A stretch of DNA of 64,000 bases, taken from CAVVSD01 sp963837655 (GTDB lineage Bacteria; Actinomycetota; Thermoleophilia; Solirubrobacterales; Solirubrobacteraceae). Below, piece after piece: positions 52,808 through 61,189 of the stretch (position 1 is its first letter; each line of letters starts with the position of its first letter). The notes beneath the pieces were generated by a model. The model was not told where the DNA came from and searched no databases. It saw only the letters and a list, made by a program, of their open reading frames with translations. Both the position numbers and the translations under genes were made by a program. The stretch covers positions 62,001 through 126,000 of the forward strand of contig CAWIOK010000001.1 in NCBI GenBank assembly GCA_963837655.1. The letters run 5' to 3'.

Positions 52808-52978
52808 CTAGACGACCGCGCGGTCGGGCGTGACCTCGGGGGCGCCTCGATGTCGTCTTCGCGCTGACGGCGGTGGCGCGACGGCCGTGGGCGCGACGCG
52901 CGGTGGCACGACGTCCGAGTGCCGCGCCACCCGCCCGGATCGGGTGATCGCTCCATCGGCTGTGTGGCGCGTGTGCAT
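52808..52978 (-). CDS. small basic hypothetical protein
   Basis: 56 aa from ATG 52978, preceded by a strong SD (GGGAGG, 6 nt spacing). The sequence is Arg/His/Pro/Val-rich (MHTRHTADGAITRSG, VPPRVAPTAVAPPPSARRRH) with no fold signal. The coding call rests on the SD and coupling to the downstream 66-aa gene. It overlaps the GGATCGGGTGAT motif at 52937-52948. Confidence 0.4.
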   Translation of the reverse strand: MHTRHTADGAITRSGRVARHSDVVPPRVAPTAVAPPPSARRRHRGAPEVTPDRAVV

Positions 52979-53285
52979 GGTCAGCCTCCCGGCCCTCTGG
53001 AGGTGCCGCGTCAGAGGGCGAGGAGCGAGACCCAACCGAGTGATGAACGGCTGGCCCCGCCGGGTCTCGAAGGTCCTGCCCGCGAGGGCAATCTCCCTCC
53101 TGACGGTACTCCTATTCCGTCATGAGCGCCGATGGCGCGGCAGGCAGCGCTCGCCGGCGCACGCCGACGGCCCGCCGCGCAACACAACGGTTGCATGCCG
53201 CCCCGCGTGCGTCTCCCTGCTGCGAGCCTGGCGGGGCCCTCTCTCATCGCGCGCGCTCACGCACGCGAGGCGTAGTGTCGCGTCA
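52979..53285. other. spacer upstream of LuxR-type gene, nothing recognised
   Basis: About 300 nt between the 56-aa ORF on the minus strand and the GTG of the TPR/LuxR regulator. No further gene, repeat or clear promoter was recognised; open frames here are shadows. Confidence 0.5.
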
Positions 53286-54893
53286 GTGTCGGCAAGCGAC
53301 GACCTTCAGCGGGGCCGCGATGCATGCGCGGTGCGCGCCTGGACGGAGGCGGGGGATGCGCTGGGCGGCGCCGATACACAGCGGCCGCTCGGTCCGGAGG
53401 ACCTCGAACTGCTCGCGACGGCGCTGTTCATGCTCGGGCGCGAGCACGAGTACTACGCGGCTCTCGAGCGTGCCCATCACGGCCACCTGCAAGCCGGCGC
53501 GAACCGGCGGTCGGCGTACTGCGCCTTGTGGCTCGGGATGCAGCTGTCCAGGCACGGCGAGATCGGGCGCGGTGGCGGCTGGCTGGGCCGGGCGCAACGC
53601 CTGCTCGAGGACGAGGAGGACTGCAGCGAGCGCGGGTATCTGCTGCTGCCGGAGATGTTCCGCAGGCAGGCCGCGGGCGACATCGACGGCGCTGTCGCGA
53701 CGGCCGCGGAGGCCACCGAGTTCGGCCGGCGTTTCGGTGACCGCGACCTGTTCGCGCTGGGGATGCACGGTCAGGGCAACTTCCTGGTCTTGGACGGCCG
53801 GCTGTCGGAGGGACTGCGGCTGCTCGACGAGGCGATGCTCGCGGTCAGCGCCGGCGAGGTCTCGCCGATTCCGAGCGGGATCATCTACTGCAGCGCGATC
53901 GACGGTTGCCGGACTGCGTTCGACCCGCGACGCGCGCAGGAGTGGACGGCGGCGCTGCACGTGTGGTGCGAGCGTCAGCCCGACATGCTGGCCTTCACCG
54001 GCGACTGCCACGTCCATCGCGCCGAGATCATGCAGTTGCACGGCGCGTGGGCCGACGCGCTGCGAGAGCTCGACCGCGCCACGAGCCGGGCAACGCGGGC
54101 TGGAAATGTTCGCGTCGGAGCGCAGGCCGCCTACCGGCGCGGTGAGATCCTGCGACTGCGCGGTGACCTCGCCGCCGCCGAGGACGCCTATCGCGAGGCC
54201 GCGCGTGGCGGCCGCGAGCCCCAACCCGGTCTCGCGCTGCTGCGCCTCGCACGTGGGGATACGCGCGCCGCGGTCGCCACGATGCGGCGAGTGCTCAGCG
54301 AGACCAGCGACCCCGCCCTACGCGCGGGTCTGCTCCCAGCACATGCCGAGATCATGCTCGCCGCGGACGCTGTCGACGCGGCGCGCGAGGCGTGCAGCGA
54401 ACTCGAGTCGATCGCTGCCGAGCGCACGAGCGACATGCTCGCGGCGATGGTCGCGCACACGCGCGGCGCGGTGGAGCTTGCGGCCGGCGAGACCCGCGGC
54501 GGACTGCCCTTCCTGCGCCGGGCCCTTGCCGGGTGGCATGAGCTCGACGCGCCATTCGAAGCAGCGCGAGTACGGCTGCTGATCGCACAGGCTTGCCGCG
54601 CGCTCGGCGACGAGGAGTCCGCGATGATCGATCGCGACGCTGCCCGCGATGTGCTCGAAGACCTCGGAGCGGCGCCTGGGCCGGGACGCCCTCCAGACGC
54701 CGACGGCCTCACGCAACGCGAGCTCGAGGTGCTCAAGCTCGTCGCGGTCGGCGCGACGAACAAGGCGATCGCCGCCGAGCTCGTCCTCAGCGACCGGACC
54801 ATCGATCGTCACGTGAGCAACATCTTCGCCAAGCTGCGGGTGTCCTCACGGACGGCCGCGACCGCCTACGCCTACGAGCACCACCTGCTCTGA
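53286..54893 (+). CDS. LuxR-type transcriptional regulator with TPR-like N-terminus
   Basis: 535 aa from GTG 53286. The first ~455 residues are helical repeats (ALFMLGREHEYYAALERAHHG, AAYRRGEILRLRGDLAAAEDAY, LLIAQACRALGDEESAM), consistent with TPR/MalT-like sensor regions. There is no P-loop ATPase domain, so it is not a full LAL regulator. Residues ~470-532 are the HTH (LTQRELEVLKLVAVGATNKAIAAELVLS, TIDRHVSNIFAKLRV). The frame is open to 52830, but that stretch looks non-coding. Probably controls the following flavoprotein gene. Confidence 0.85.
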   Translation: MSASDDLQRGRDACAVRAWTEAGDALGGADTQRPLGPEDLELLATALFMLGREHEYYAALERAHHGHLQAGANRRSAYCALWLGMQLSRHGEIGRGGGWLGRAQRLLEDEEDCSERGYLLLPEMFRRQAAGDIDGAVATAAEATEFGRRFGDRDLFALGMHGQGNFLVLDGRLSEGLRLLDEAMLAVSAGEVSPIPSGIIYCSAIDGCRTAFDPRRAQEWTAALHVWCERQPDMLAFTGDCHVHRAEIMQLHGAWADALRELDRATSRATRAGNVRVGAQAAYRRGEILRLRGDLAAAEDAYREAARGGREPQPGLALLRLARGDTRAAVATMRRVLSETSDPALRAGLLPAHAEIMLAADAVDAAREACSELESIAAERTSDMLAAMVAHTRGAVELAAGETRGGLPFLRRALAGWHELDAPFEAARVRLLIAQACRALGDEESAMIDRDAARDVLEDLGAAPGPGRPPDADGLTQRELEVLKLVAVGATNKAIAAELVLSDRTIDRHVSNIFAKLRVSSRTAATAYAYEHHLL

Positions 54894-54900
54894 GCCCGGC

Positions 54901-54922
54901 GTGTGGGTGAGATCACCCACAC
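54901..54922. promoter_or_regulatory. 22-bp palindrome between LuxR gene and flavoprotein gene
   Basis: GTGTGGGTGA-GA-TCACCCACAC, ten perfect pairs, with further pairing of the flanking CGGC and GCCG. It starts 8 nt after the LuxR stop and 110 nt before the flavoprotein ATG. No T-tract, so operator or attenuator is more likely than terminator. Confidence 0.5.
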
Positions 54923-55010
54923 GCGCCGATGCGGAGTTGGGTCCTTCAGCCGATGATCCGCGGTACCCCGTCGCGTTGAATCGACGCCGTCAACGAGAAC
55001 GGAGGCGGCG

Positions 55011-56147
55011 ATGAGCGTGCAACGGGCGACGCAGGGAGGCGCGACGACGCGGGTCGAGCGGTTCGAGACCATCGTGATCGGTGGCGGCCAGGCCGGCCTA
55101 TCGGTCGGCCATCACCTCTCCAAGCTCGGCCGCCCGTTCGTGATCCTCGACGCCCACCAGCGCACCGGCGACACCTGGCGTGGCCGCTGGGACTCGATGC
55201 GACTGTTCACTCCGGCACACCACGACGGCCTCCCCGGAATGCCGTTCCCGGCGCCCAAGCACTCGTTCCCGACCGTCAGCGAGATGGCGGACTACCTCGA
55301 GGCCTACGCGACTGACTTCGAACTCCCGATCCGCCGTGGCATCCACGTGGACGCACTCGGACGCTCCGAGAGCGGCCGCTTCATCCTCGCCGCGGGAAGG
55401 CAGCGCTTCGAAGCCGACAACGTCGTGATCGCGACCGGACCGTTCCAGGCGTCGCACACGCCGGCCTTCGCAGGGCAGCTGGACCCGCGGATCTTCCAGC
55501 TTCACTCCAGCGACTACCGGAGCCCGGCGCAGCTGCCCGACGGCGACGTGCTCGTCGTCGGCGCCGGCACCTCCGGCGCCGACATCGCACTCGAGCTCGC
55601 CGCAGACCGCCACGTCAGGCTCTCCGGCGAGTTCCCAGCCGCCATCCCCTTCAACATCGAGGGCAGATCGGGACGGCTCATCTTCCCGCTGATCTGGCAG
55701 ATCTGGACGCACGTCCTGACCTTCGACACTCCCATCGGCCGCAAGGCGCTGCCCAAGATCCGCGCCGGCAGGCAGCCGCTCATCCGCGTCAAGCCCAAAC
55801 ACCTCGCCGCCGCGAACGTCGAGGTGGTGCCGCGAACGGTCGGCGCGCAGCACGGGCTGCCCGAGCTCGAGGACGGACGCACGATCGACGTCCCCACCGT
55901 CATCTGGTGCACGGGCTACCGCAGCGCACACGATTGGATCGACCTGCCCGTGCTCGACGAGGATGCCGACGTGGCAAGCGACCACCACGGCGTGGTGAGC
56001 TCCCAGCCGGGCCTGTATCGCGTCGGCCGCGAGTTCCTGCACGCCTTCAACTCCCACACCATCGGCGGAGTCGGCCGCGACGCGCAACGCATCGCGAAGC
56101 ACATCGCCTCAGGCCAGGACCTCGCGCTACGCGAAGGCGCAGCCTGA
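55011..56147 (+). CDS. FAD-dependent monooxygenase (CzcO/Trk-type flavoprotein)
   Basis: 378 aa with a GGAGG SD. FAD-binding VIGGGQAGLSVGHHL (~28), FMO-like GDTWRGRWDSMRLFTPAHHDGLPG, second Rossmann motif VVGAGTSGADIALELA (~180) for NADPH, and WCTGYRSAHDWIDLP near the end. Resembles the CzcO/putative flavin monooxygenase group, whose physiological substrates are mostly unknown. Adjacent to a LuxR-type regulator with a palindrome in between. Confidence 0.88.
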   Translation: MSVQRATQGGATTRVERFETIVIGGGQAGLSVGHHLSKLGRPFVILDAHQRTGDTWRGRWDSMRLFTPAHHDGLPGMPFPAPKHSFPTVSEMADYLEAYATDFELPIRRGIHVDALGRSESGRFILAAGRQRFEADNVVIATGPFQASHTPAFAGQLDPRIFQLHSSDYRSPAQLPDGDVLVVGAGTSGADIALELAADRHVRLSGEFPAAIPFNIEGRSGRLIFPLIWQIWTHVLTFDTPIGRKALPKIRAGRQPLIRVKPKHLAAANVEVVPRTVGAQHGLPELEDGRTIDVPTVIWCTGYRSAHDWIDLPVLDEDADVASDHHGVVSSQPGLYRVGREFLHAFNSHTIGGVGRDAQRIAKHIASGQDLALREGAA

Positions 56148-56367
56148 GTGTCGTCCGCGCCCGTCACGCCGGCCACCTGAGGCACCCCGCGGCGGGTCGT
56201 CAGCAGGGAGGGCGTCCCCAACCCGCTCTGCGCGTCCGCGGGGCTGGCCGTGGTCGGCGCCGGCCGGAGCTGATTCCGCGGACGGCACCCGTCGGCACCG
56301 CTCTTCGTCTCACGGCAGAAGCGGCTACGTACGACACAGGTGCTCGATCGCCCTGCCGATGCACCGC

Positions 56368-56706
56368 TCAGAGGACCCGGGTAAAGCCTGGCGGCCGGTA
56401 CGTCGCCGCGGCGGCCTTCCGCATCGCCTCCTGGGCCTCGTCCATGTCGAGCAGAACCGTGGTCTCGATCTCCGACAACGCTCCGCTTGCACCCACGGCC
56501 ATGGCCACGGCCGCCGCCGACGCGTTATCGGGTGCCTCCATCAGAAAGACTCCGTCGAACTCGCCGAAGGCATACCAGAAGCCCAAGAGTTTGCCGCCAA
56601 GTGAGTCCGCCATCTCCCGCGCCGCGGTGCTCCTGTCCTGCGGATCATTGAGCAGCGCCTTGACGGCGTCCGTCGTGTAGCTGAAACGGCTCAGGTAAAG
56701 CGGCAA
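56368..56706 (-). CDS. GYD-domain protein
   Basis: 112 aa from TTG 56706, which has a strong SD (GGGAGGA) at good spacing; a longer frame upstream is not supported. PLYLSRFSYTTDAVKALL, GKLLGFWYAFGEFDGVFLME and ETTVLLDMDEAQEAMRKA correspond to the GYD fold (small dimeric alpha/beta domain with an altered GYD tripeptide, here GEFD). Function of the family is unknown. Confidence 0.8.
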   Translation of the reverse strand: MPLYLSRFSYTTDAVKALLNDPQDRSTAAREMADSLGGKLLGFWYAFGEFDGVFLMEAPDNASAAAVAMAVGASGALSEIETTVLLDMDEAQEAMRKAAAATYRPPGFTRVL

Positions 56707-56919
56707 GGGATGTCCTCCCGCCGGGCTCGAAGATGTCAGGACGAAGCGCAGCGTCGCGCATCCCCGATGCGTCCGCAAGGCTCCCGCTCGACGTCTCGAA
56801 ACTCACGCCGATCAGTGGCTGGGCGGGGCCTCGCGGCCGAGGTGCGGCACGGTGATGTGCGCTGCTAGGTGGGGCCGGGCTCGACGTCACCGGGCTCGCT
56901 GCCGCGCGACCGAGTCGCG

Positions 56920-57456
56920 TCAGCCTCCCTGCAGGCGCGCGTCGAGAACGATCTCCAGCTCGTCTCGAACCTTCAGCGCGCCCATCAGCCCGCGGTACGG
57001 CTTGATCCCCCAATCGCTCTGGGTCAGGGGAATCGTGCCGCTGACACGGCCATCAGCGCCGACGTCCAGCTGCGCGGTGATCGGGCGCGTGGTGCCGGCC
57101 ATGGTGAGCTCGCCCTCGACGACGAGCGGCCCGTCGGCGTCGGCCAGCCGCGCGGCCGTGGAGCGAAACGCGATCGGCTGTCCGCGCAGCACCTTGTCGT
57201 CGATGTTCTTGCGGATCTCGCTTCGATCCTTGTCCGAGAGCGGCTTGACACCGCGCTCGCCCACACGCACCTCCAGTGAGCGCGCGTCGCAGTTCAGCTC
57301 GACGGTCCCGGCGGGGAGCTCGACGGTCGCATCCCAGCGCGTGACCTCGATCACGAGGTCGTGACCGACCTTGGCGGCCATGCCCTCGCGGTAGGTCTTC
57401 ACCCGGAGCGAGCTGTTCTCCGGGTCCAGCCTGTGGATGCCCGAGGCGAGTACCAC
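56920..57456 (-). CDS. YceI-family protein
   Basis: 178 aa. Lipocalin-like YceI barrel: GIHRLDPENSSLRVKTYREG, HDLVIEVTRWDATVEL, GELTMAGTTRPITAQLDV and LTQSDWGIKPYRGLMGAL. These proteins bind polyisoprenoid-like lipids; no signal peptide is seen here, so it is likely cytoplasmic. Divergent from the flavoprotein gene at 57624. Confidence 0.88.
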   Translation of the reverse strand: MVLASGIHRLDPENSSLRVKTYREGMAAKVGHDLVIEVTRWDATVELPAGTVELNCDARSLEVRVGERGVKPLSDKDRSEIRKNIDDKVLRGQPIAFRSTAARLADADGPLVVEGELTMAGTTRPITAQLDVGADGRVSGTIPLTQSDWGIKPYRGLMGALKVRDELEIVLDARLQGG

Positions 57457-57623
57457 ACGAGCATGCTACGCCTGCGCAGCCTGTCTCGGAAAACCGACCG
57501 GCCCTGGGGCGCACCGGATTCCTCCCCGCGCCGGGTTCGGCTCGCGCGGCTGCGGGCGGCTACGGATCGCGGTTGCGTGGCGCCACGGATGTGTGGACGG
57601 CGGCGTTCAGGAGCGTTGTCCGC

Positions 57624-58887
57624 ATGACCGACAGGCCTCGCATCACGATCCTGGGGGCCGGCTTCGCCGGCCTGGAGACCGCGTTCCTCTTGCGCATGCG
57701 TCTGCGCGACCGCGCCGACCTCACGCTCGTGTCCGAGCGCGAGGCGTTCACCTTCCGGCCCAACACGATCTACGTCCCGTTCGGGGCCGATCCCGACGAT
57801 CTCGTCGTCGACCTGTCCGAGCCGTTCCGCCGTCGCCACGTCAACTTCGTGCGAGGCAGCGTCATCGGCGTCGACCCGGACGCGCACGAGGTCGCGCTCG
57901 CGGACGGGAGCACGATCGACTACGACAAGCTCGTGATCGCCACCGGGGCCGACATGCGCTCACAGGAGATCCCCGGGCTGGACGAGCACGCCGCCACGAT
58001 CTGGACCCCGCAGAGCATGCTCGGCGTCCGCGAGCGCTTCGCGCAGGCCCGCGACGACGCGCGGGCCGGGCGCCGCAGCCGCGTGCTGTTCCTCATCCCG
58101 CCGAACAACAAGTGCGCCGGGCCTCTGTACGAGATCGTGATGATGCTCGAGACCTGGCTGCGCCGCGAAGGCGTCCGCGAGCACGTCGACCTCACCTGGT
58201 CGACGTTCGAGCAGTCCTACGTCCAGGCCTTCGGCCCGCGGCTGCACGAGGTCATCACGGCGGAGTTCTCCGAGCGCGGCATCGACGGACAATGCCGGCG
58301 AGATCGTCACCGAGATCACCGCCGGCGAGGCGCGCTACGCCGACGGGACGGCCCGCCCGTTCGACCACGTGATCGCGTTCCCGCCGTACGTCTCGGCCGT
58401 CCGCTACGACAGGCTTCCGTCCGACGACCGCGGGTTCATCGAGACCGAGTCGACGACTCGGCAGGTCGCGGGTCACCCCGACATCTACGCCCCCGGCGAC
58501 GCCGGTGACTTCCCCGTCAAGCAGGCCTTCCTAGCGTTCCTGCAGGCCGACACCGTCGCCGAGCACATCGCAGCCGAGGTCGGCGCACACGCGTTCGAGC
58601 AGCCGTTCGACCCCGTGTCGATGTGCATCATGGAGATGTTCGACAAGGCCACCTTTGCCCAAGTCCCCCTCCAGCTCACGGGCGATCCCATGCAGCCCGT
58701 AGCCGTGCGTGACGACGCCGACGACGACTACAAGGTCGGCACCAGCACCACCTGGCGACTCGGCAAGAAGATGCTCGGCGCCACCGTCCCGATGCGCTTC
58801 CACGCCGGCGAGCCCTTCCACGCGGGCCTCGGCTGGCAGATGATGGAGGTCGGACTCAAGGGGATGTCCGCCGTGCTCGCAGACTGA
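57624..58887 (+). pseudogene. SQR/NDH-2-like NAD(P)/FAD oxidoreductase with one frameshift
   Basis: A ~420-residue flavoprotein: N-terminal FAD motif ITILGAGFAGLETAFLL, FTFRPNTIYVPFG, VIATGAD, and PPNNKCAGPLYEIVMMLE as in sulfide:quinone reductase-like enzymes. At about 58290 the frame moves. The second part runs GEIVTEITAGEARYADG, FIETESTTRQVAGHPDIYAPGDAG (second FAD loop), and VGLKGMSAVLAD to 58887. Removing one base (an A in GGACAATG) would restore GIDGHAGEIV. The length 1264 nt = 421 codons + 1. Otherwise intact, so sequencing error and fresh mutation are both possible. Confidence 0.85.
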
Positions 58888-59199
58888 TCGCCGTCCGGTG
58901 TTCTCAGGCATCGTCGGAACGCGTTTCGGGAGAACTTCGAGGCACGGCGATGGCGGGGCGTGTGCTCGCTGGAACGGAGAACAGGCGATCCGACCGCCCG
59001 GCGCAAGACGCTCTGCACATGGAGCTCCAGACGCGCCTGACGATCGCGGGCGCCTCGGGCGAGATGGCGGGCCTGACGCTCGTCGCCTGGGAGGAACGGC
59101 ACGCGCGAGTGCGCGCCCGGAGAGTGCTTCGACAGAAGACGGTCGTCTACGTGATCCGACGGTTCGGGCGCCCGCCGGATCCTTACCAGCCGCCCGAGA
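58888..59199. other. 312-bp spacer, nothing recognised
   Basis: Between the flavoprotein and the transposase remnant. Open frames here (up to 125 codons) have no recognisable protein features. It probably includes the degraded upstream part of the insertion sequence, but no inverted terminal repeat was found. Confidence 0.4.
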
Positions 59200-59776
59200 C
59201 TCCGGCGGGGAGGATCAAATCTCACCGATCCCGACTCCAGGTTGGTCAAGGGCTCACGCGGACACCTGCAGGGCTACAACGCGCAGGCCGCCACGCGAGG
59301 ATCAGATCGTCATCGCCGCCGAGGTGACCGTCGACCCCGGCGACGTCAGGCACCTCGAGCCGATGGTCACCGCCGCCCGCAACGAGCTGCACGCCGCCGG
59401 CGTCCACGACGCCCCAATGGTCGTGCTGGCCGACGCCAGCTCCTGGCACCGTGAGCAGATCGACCGCATCGTCAGCGACGGCATCCAGGTTCTCATCCCG
59501 CCCGACTCCGGCACCCGCAAAGGCACCCGGCCGGGCCGGGACGGCGGCGCCTACGCCTTCATGCGCCGCGTCCTCTCAACCGATCACGGCGGCGAGCTCT
59601 ACGCCCGCCGCAGGCAGATGATCGAACCCGTTTTCGCCGACACGAAGTTCAACCGCGGCCTGGATCGCTTCGGCAGACGCGGCCGAGCAGCCGCCCGCGC
59701 GGAATGGCGGCTGATCACCGCCACCCACAACCTGCTCAAGCTCTGGCGGCACACCGCCGCCCCGGCGACGGCCTGA
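59200..59776 (+). pseudogene. IS1182-like transposase remnant (C-terminal part)
   Basis: Two frames joined near 59300: first LTDPDSRLVKGSRGHLQGYNAQAAT, then EDQIVIAAEVTVDPGDVRHLEPM and on to ARRRQMIEPVFADTKFNRGLDRFGRRG, ending at 59776. DPDSR, QGYNAQ and the RRQMIEPVFADTK block (containing the last catalytic Glu) are those of IS1182-family DDE transposases. The N-terminal half is missing and a frameshift separates the remaining parts, so it is inactive. Marks past insertion in the accessory region. Confidence 0.8.
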
Positions 59777-60076
59777 ACGGGCCGCCGTTCGACCCGGCGG
59801 ACGCTCAGAACGTCCCCGCGACAACGCCCTCGCCAACGACTCGCACTCGCACTCGCACTCGACGGCAGCGCACCCTCACCCTTTGCGCGACAGCCCTCCG
59901 CGCAGTGCGAGAGCGGTGCGCTGGCGCGCTTGGCGGCTGCTGGCAGGCGAAGGCAGCAGCGCGGGCCGCGCCTGCGTGGGGGCGCTGACCGCTCGACGGT
60001 TGTCCTCGCGCTGTCCTGCTCGGGCGGGTTTGTTCCCGTCTGCCTCTCTACCGAGTGTCCGCAGGTGCAGGTGTGC
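59777..60076. other. 300-bp spacer with hexanucleotide repeat
   Basis: Contains ACTCGC repeated about 3.7 times (59839-59861). No gene, terminator or IS end was recognised. Confidence 0.5.
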
Positions 60077-60769
60077 TCAGGACGGAGGCAGCGGCAGCCC
60101 TGATAGCTGCACGAGCGACAGCACGAGCAGCCCGATGCCCAGGCTGATCAGGCCGTAGCGGACGCCTCGGTACGGGAAGTGGGTCGAGATGCCGACCAGG
60201 AAGAGGATGCTGGCCAGGACGACCGTGAGCCGGATGTACTTGTCGGCGGTGGCGCCGTCCTTCTCGCCGTCGAGGAAGGCTGCTTTGGCTCGCTGGTCGG
60301 CGGTCCGGGCCTCGACCTCACCGGGCCGTCTGTACTGCGACATGTACGTGGGTCCCAGCGGCGAGTCGGGGTTCGTCTCCGGCTTCGTCGCGCGCCAGGC
60401 GTCGAAGGCGACCTTGAACTCGGGCCGGAACCGGTGCTCCGCCAGACGCATGGCGGGCTTGTTGCCCACGGCGTAGGCCGCGAACCAGGACTCGAAGGTC
60501 GACGAGTCGAAGTCACGCAGTTCGCCCGAGTCGGAATCGGCTCGGCTCGCCTCGATCCGCAGGCTCGACGCCGTGGCCAGTTCCACGCGCGACTCGGTCG
60601 ACCACTTGGCTGCCGCATAACCCGACCATGCCGCAAGCAGCGCCACGAGCGAGAGCAGGACGGCCTCGGTGATGGAGATCAGACGGTCGCGCCGCTCGTG
60701 CGGGTGGGCGTGTTTCGCGTGCTCGCTGATCTCCTTCCCGACCTCGCTCGCTGAAAGCCCCTCCGGCAC
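60077..60769 (-). CDS. DUF4337-like membrane protein
   Basis: 230 aa. An acidic/His-rich N-terminus (EVGKEISEHAKHAHPHERR), one helix at ~32-52 (ITEAVLLSLVALLAAWSGYAAAKW), a soluble helical middle, and two helices near 175-200 and 205-225. The arrangement resembles DUF4337-type proteins. Function unknown. No partner on the same strand nearby. Confidence 0.75.
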   Translation of the reverse strand: MPEGLSASEVGKEISEHAKHAHPHERRDRLISITEAVLLSLVALLAAWSGYAAAKWSTESRVELATASSLRIEASRADSDSGELRDFDSSTFESWFAAYAVGNKPAMRLAEHRFRPEFKVAFDAWRATKPETNPDSPLGPTYMSQYRRPGEVEARTADQRAKAAFLDGEKDGATADKYIRLTVVLASILFLVGISTHFPYRGVRYGLISLGIGLLVLSLVQLSGLPLPPS

Positions 60770-61048
60770 GGAGGGAGCCTACCTCGGGGATCCGCCGTCT
60801 CAGGGGTGCGAGCGTCGCCTTGGCTTCGGTGCTCGATGCTCCGTTGGGCGAGCTGCGGCAGCGACGACTCTCACGACCGATCAGAAGGAGGTCGGCGAGC
60901 TCCGCGCGGCCTGAGGCGCCACTGCAGTCACCGACGAACAGAGCACCGAATTGGCCCGGTTTCCAACGATGCAGCGGCGCCCCGCACGATCCCGGTCGTT
61001 GCCGCGTTCTCGCCGCACGTTCTCTCTTCCGGTCAGAGCGACTCAACG

Positions 61049-61073
61049 CAAAAGCCCCGCTGAGCAGGACTTT
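61049..61073 (-). terminator. rho-independent terminator of the tRNA
   Basis: On the minus strand AAAGTCCTGC-TCA-GCGGGGCTTT forms ten pairs (two G-U) followed by TTTGCG. It begins 15 nt after the tRNA 3' end. The remaining 279 bp up to 60770 hold nothing recognised. Confidence 0.8.
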
Positions 61074-61087
61074 GCATGTGGCGAATG

Positions 61088-61161
61088 TGGGCCGGGCAGG
61101 ACTCGAACCTGCGTCAAACGGATTATGAGTCCGCTGCTCTGACCAACTGAGCTACCGGCCC
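61088..61161 (-). tRNA. tRNA with CAU anticodon (Met or Ile2)
   Basis: 74 nt. Acceptor GGGCCGG/CCGGCCC, D-arm GCTCAGTTGGTCAGAGC, anticodon arm GCGGA-CTCATAA-TCCGT, T-arm GCAGG-TTCGAGT-CCTGC, discriminator A. CCA is not encoded (ACA follows). CTCATAA fits elongator Met or the lysidine-modified Ile2 tRNA; it lacks initiator-type features. A search with identity elements would decide. Confidence 0.93.
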
Positions 61162-61189
61162 GGCGCGCGAACGGACGCTACCGACCCGA

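Noticed and set aside
55098..56102. 334-codon minus-strand frame opposite the flavoprotein
   Set aside because: Antisense shadow; the plus strand has clear FAD and NADPH motifs.
58952..59330. 125-codon open frame before the transposase remnant
   Set aside because: Arg/Pro-rich without domain; the same DNA carries the recognisable transposase in another frame.
59839..59861. ACTCGC tandem repeat
   Set aside because: Fewer than four copies and no association with a gene; listed only as spacer content.
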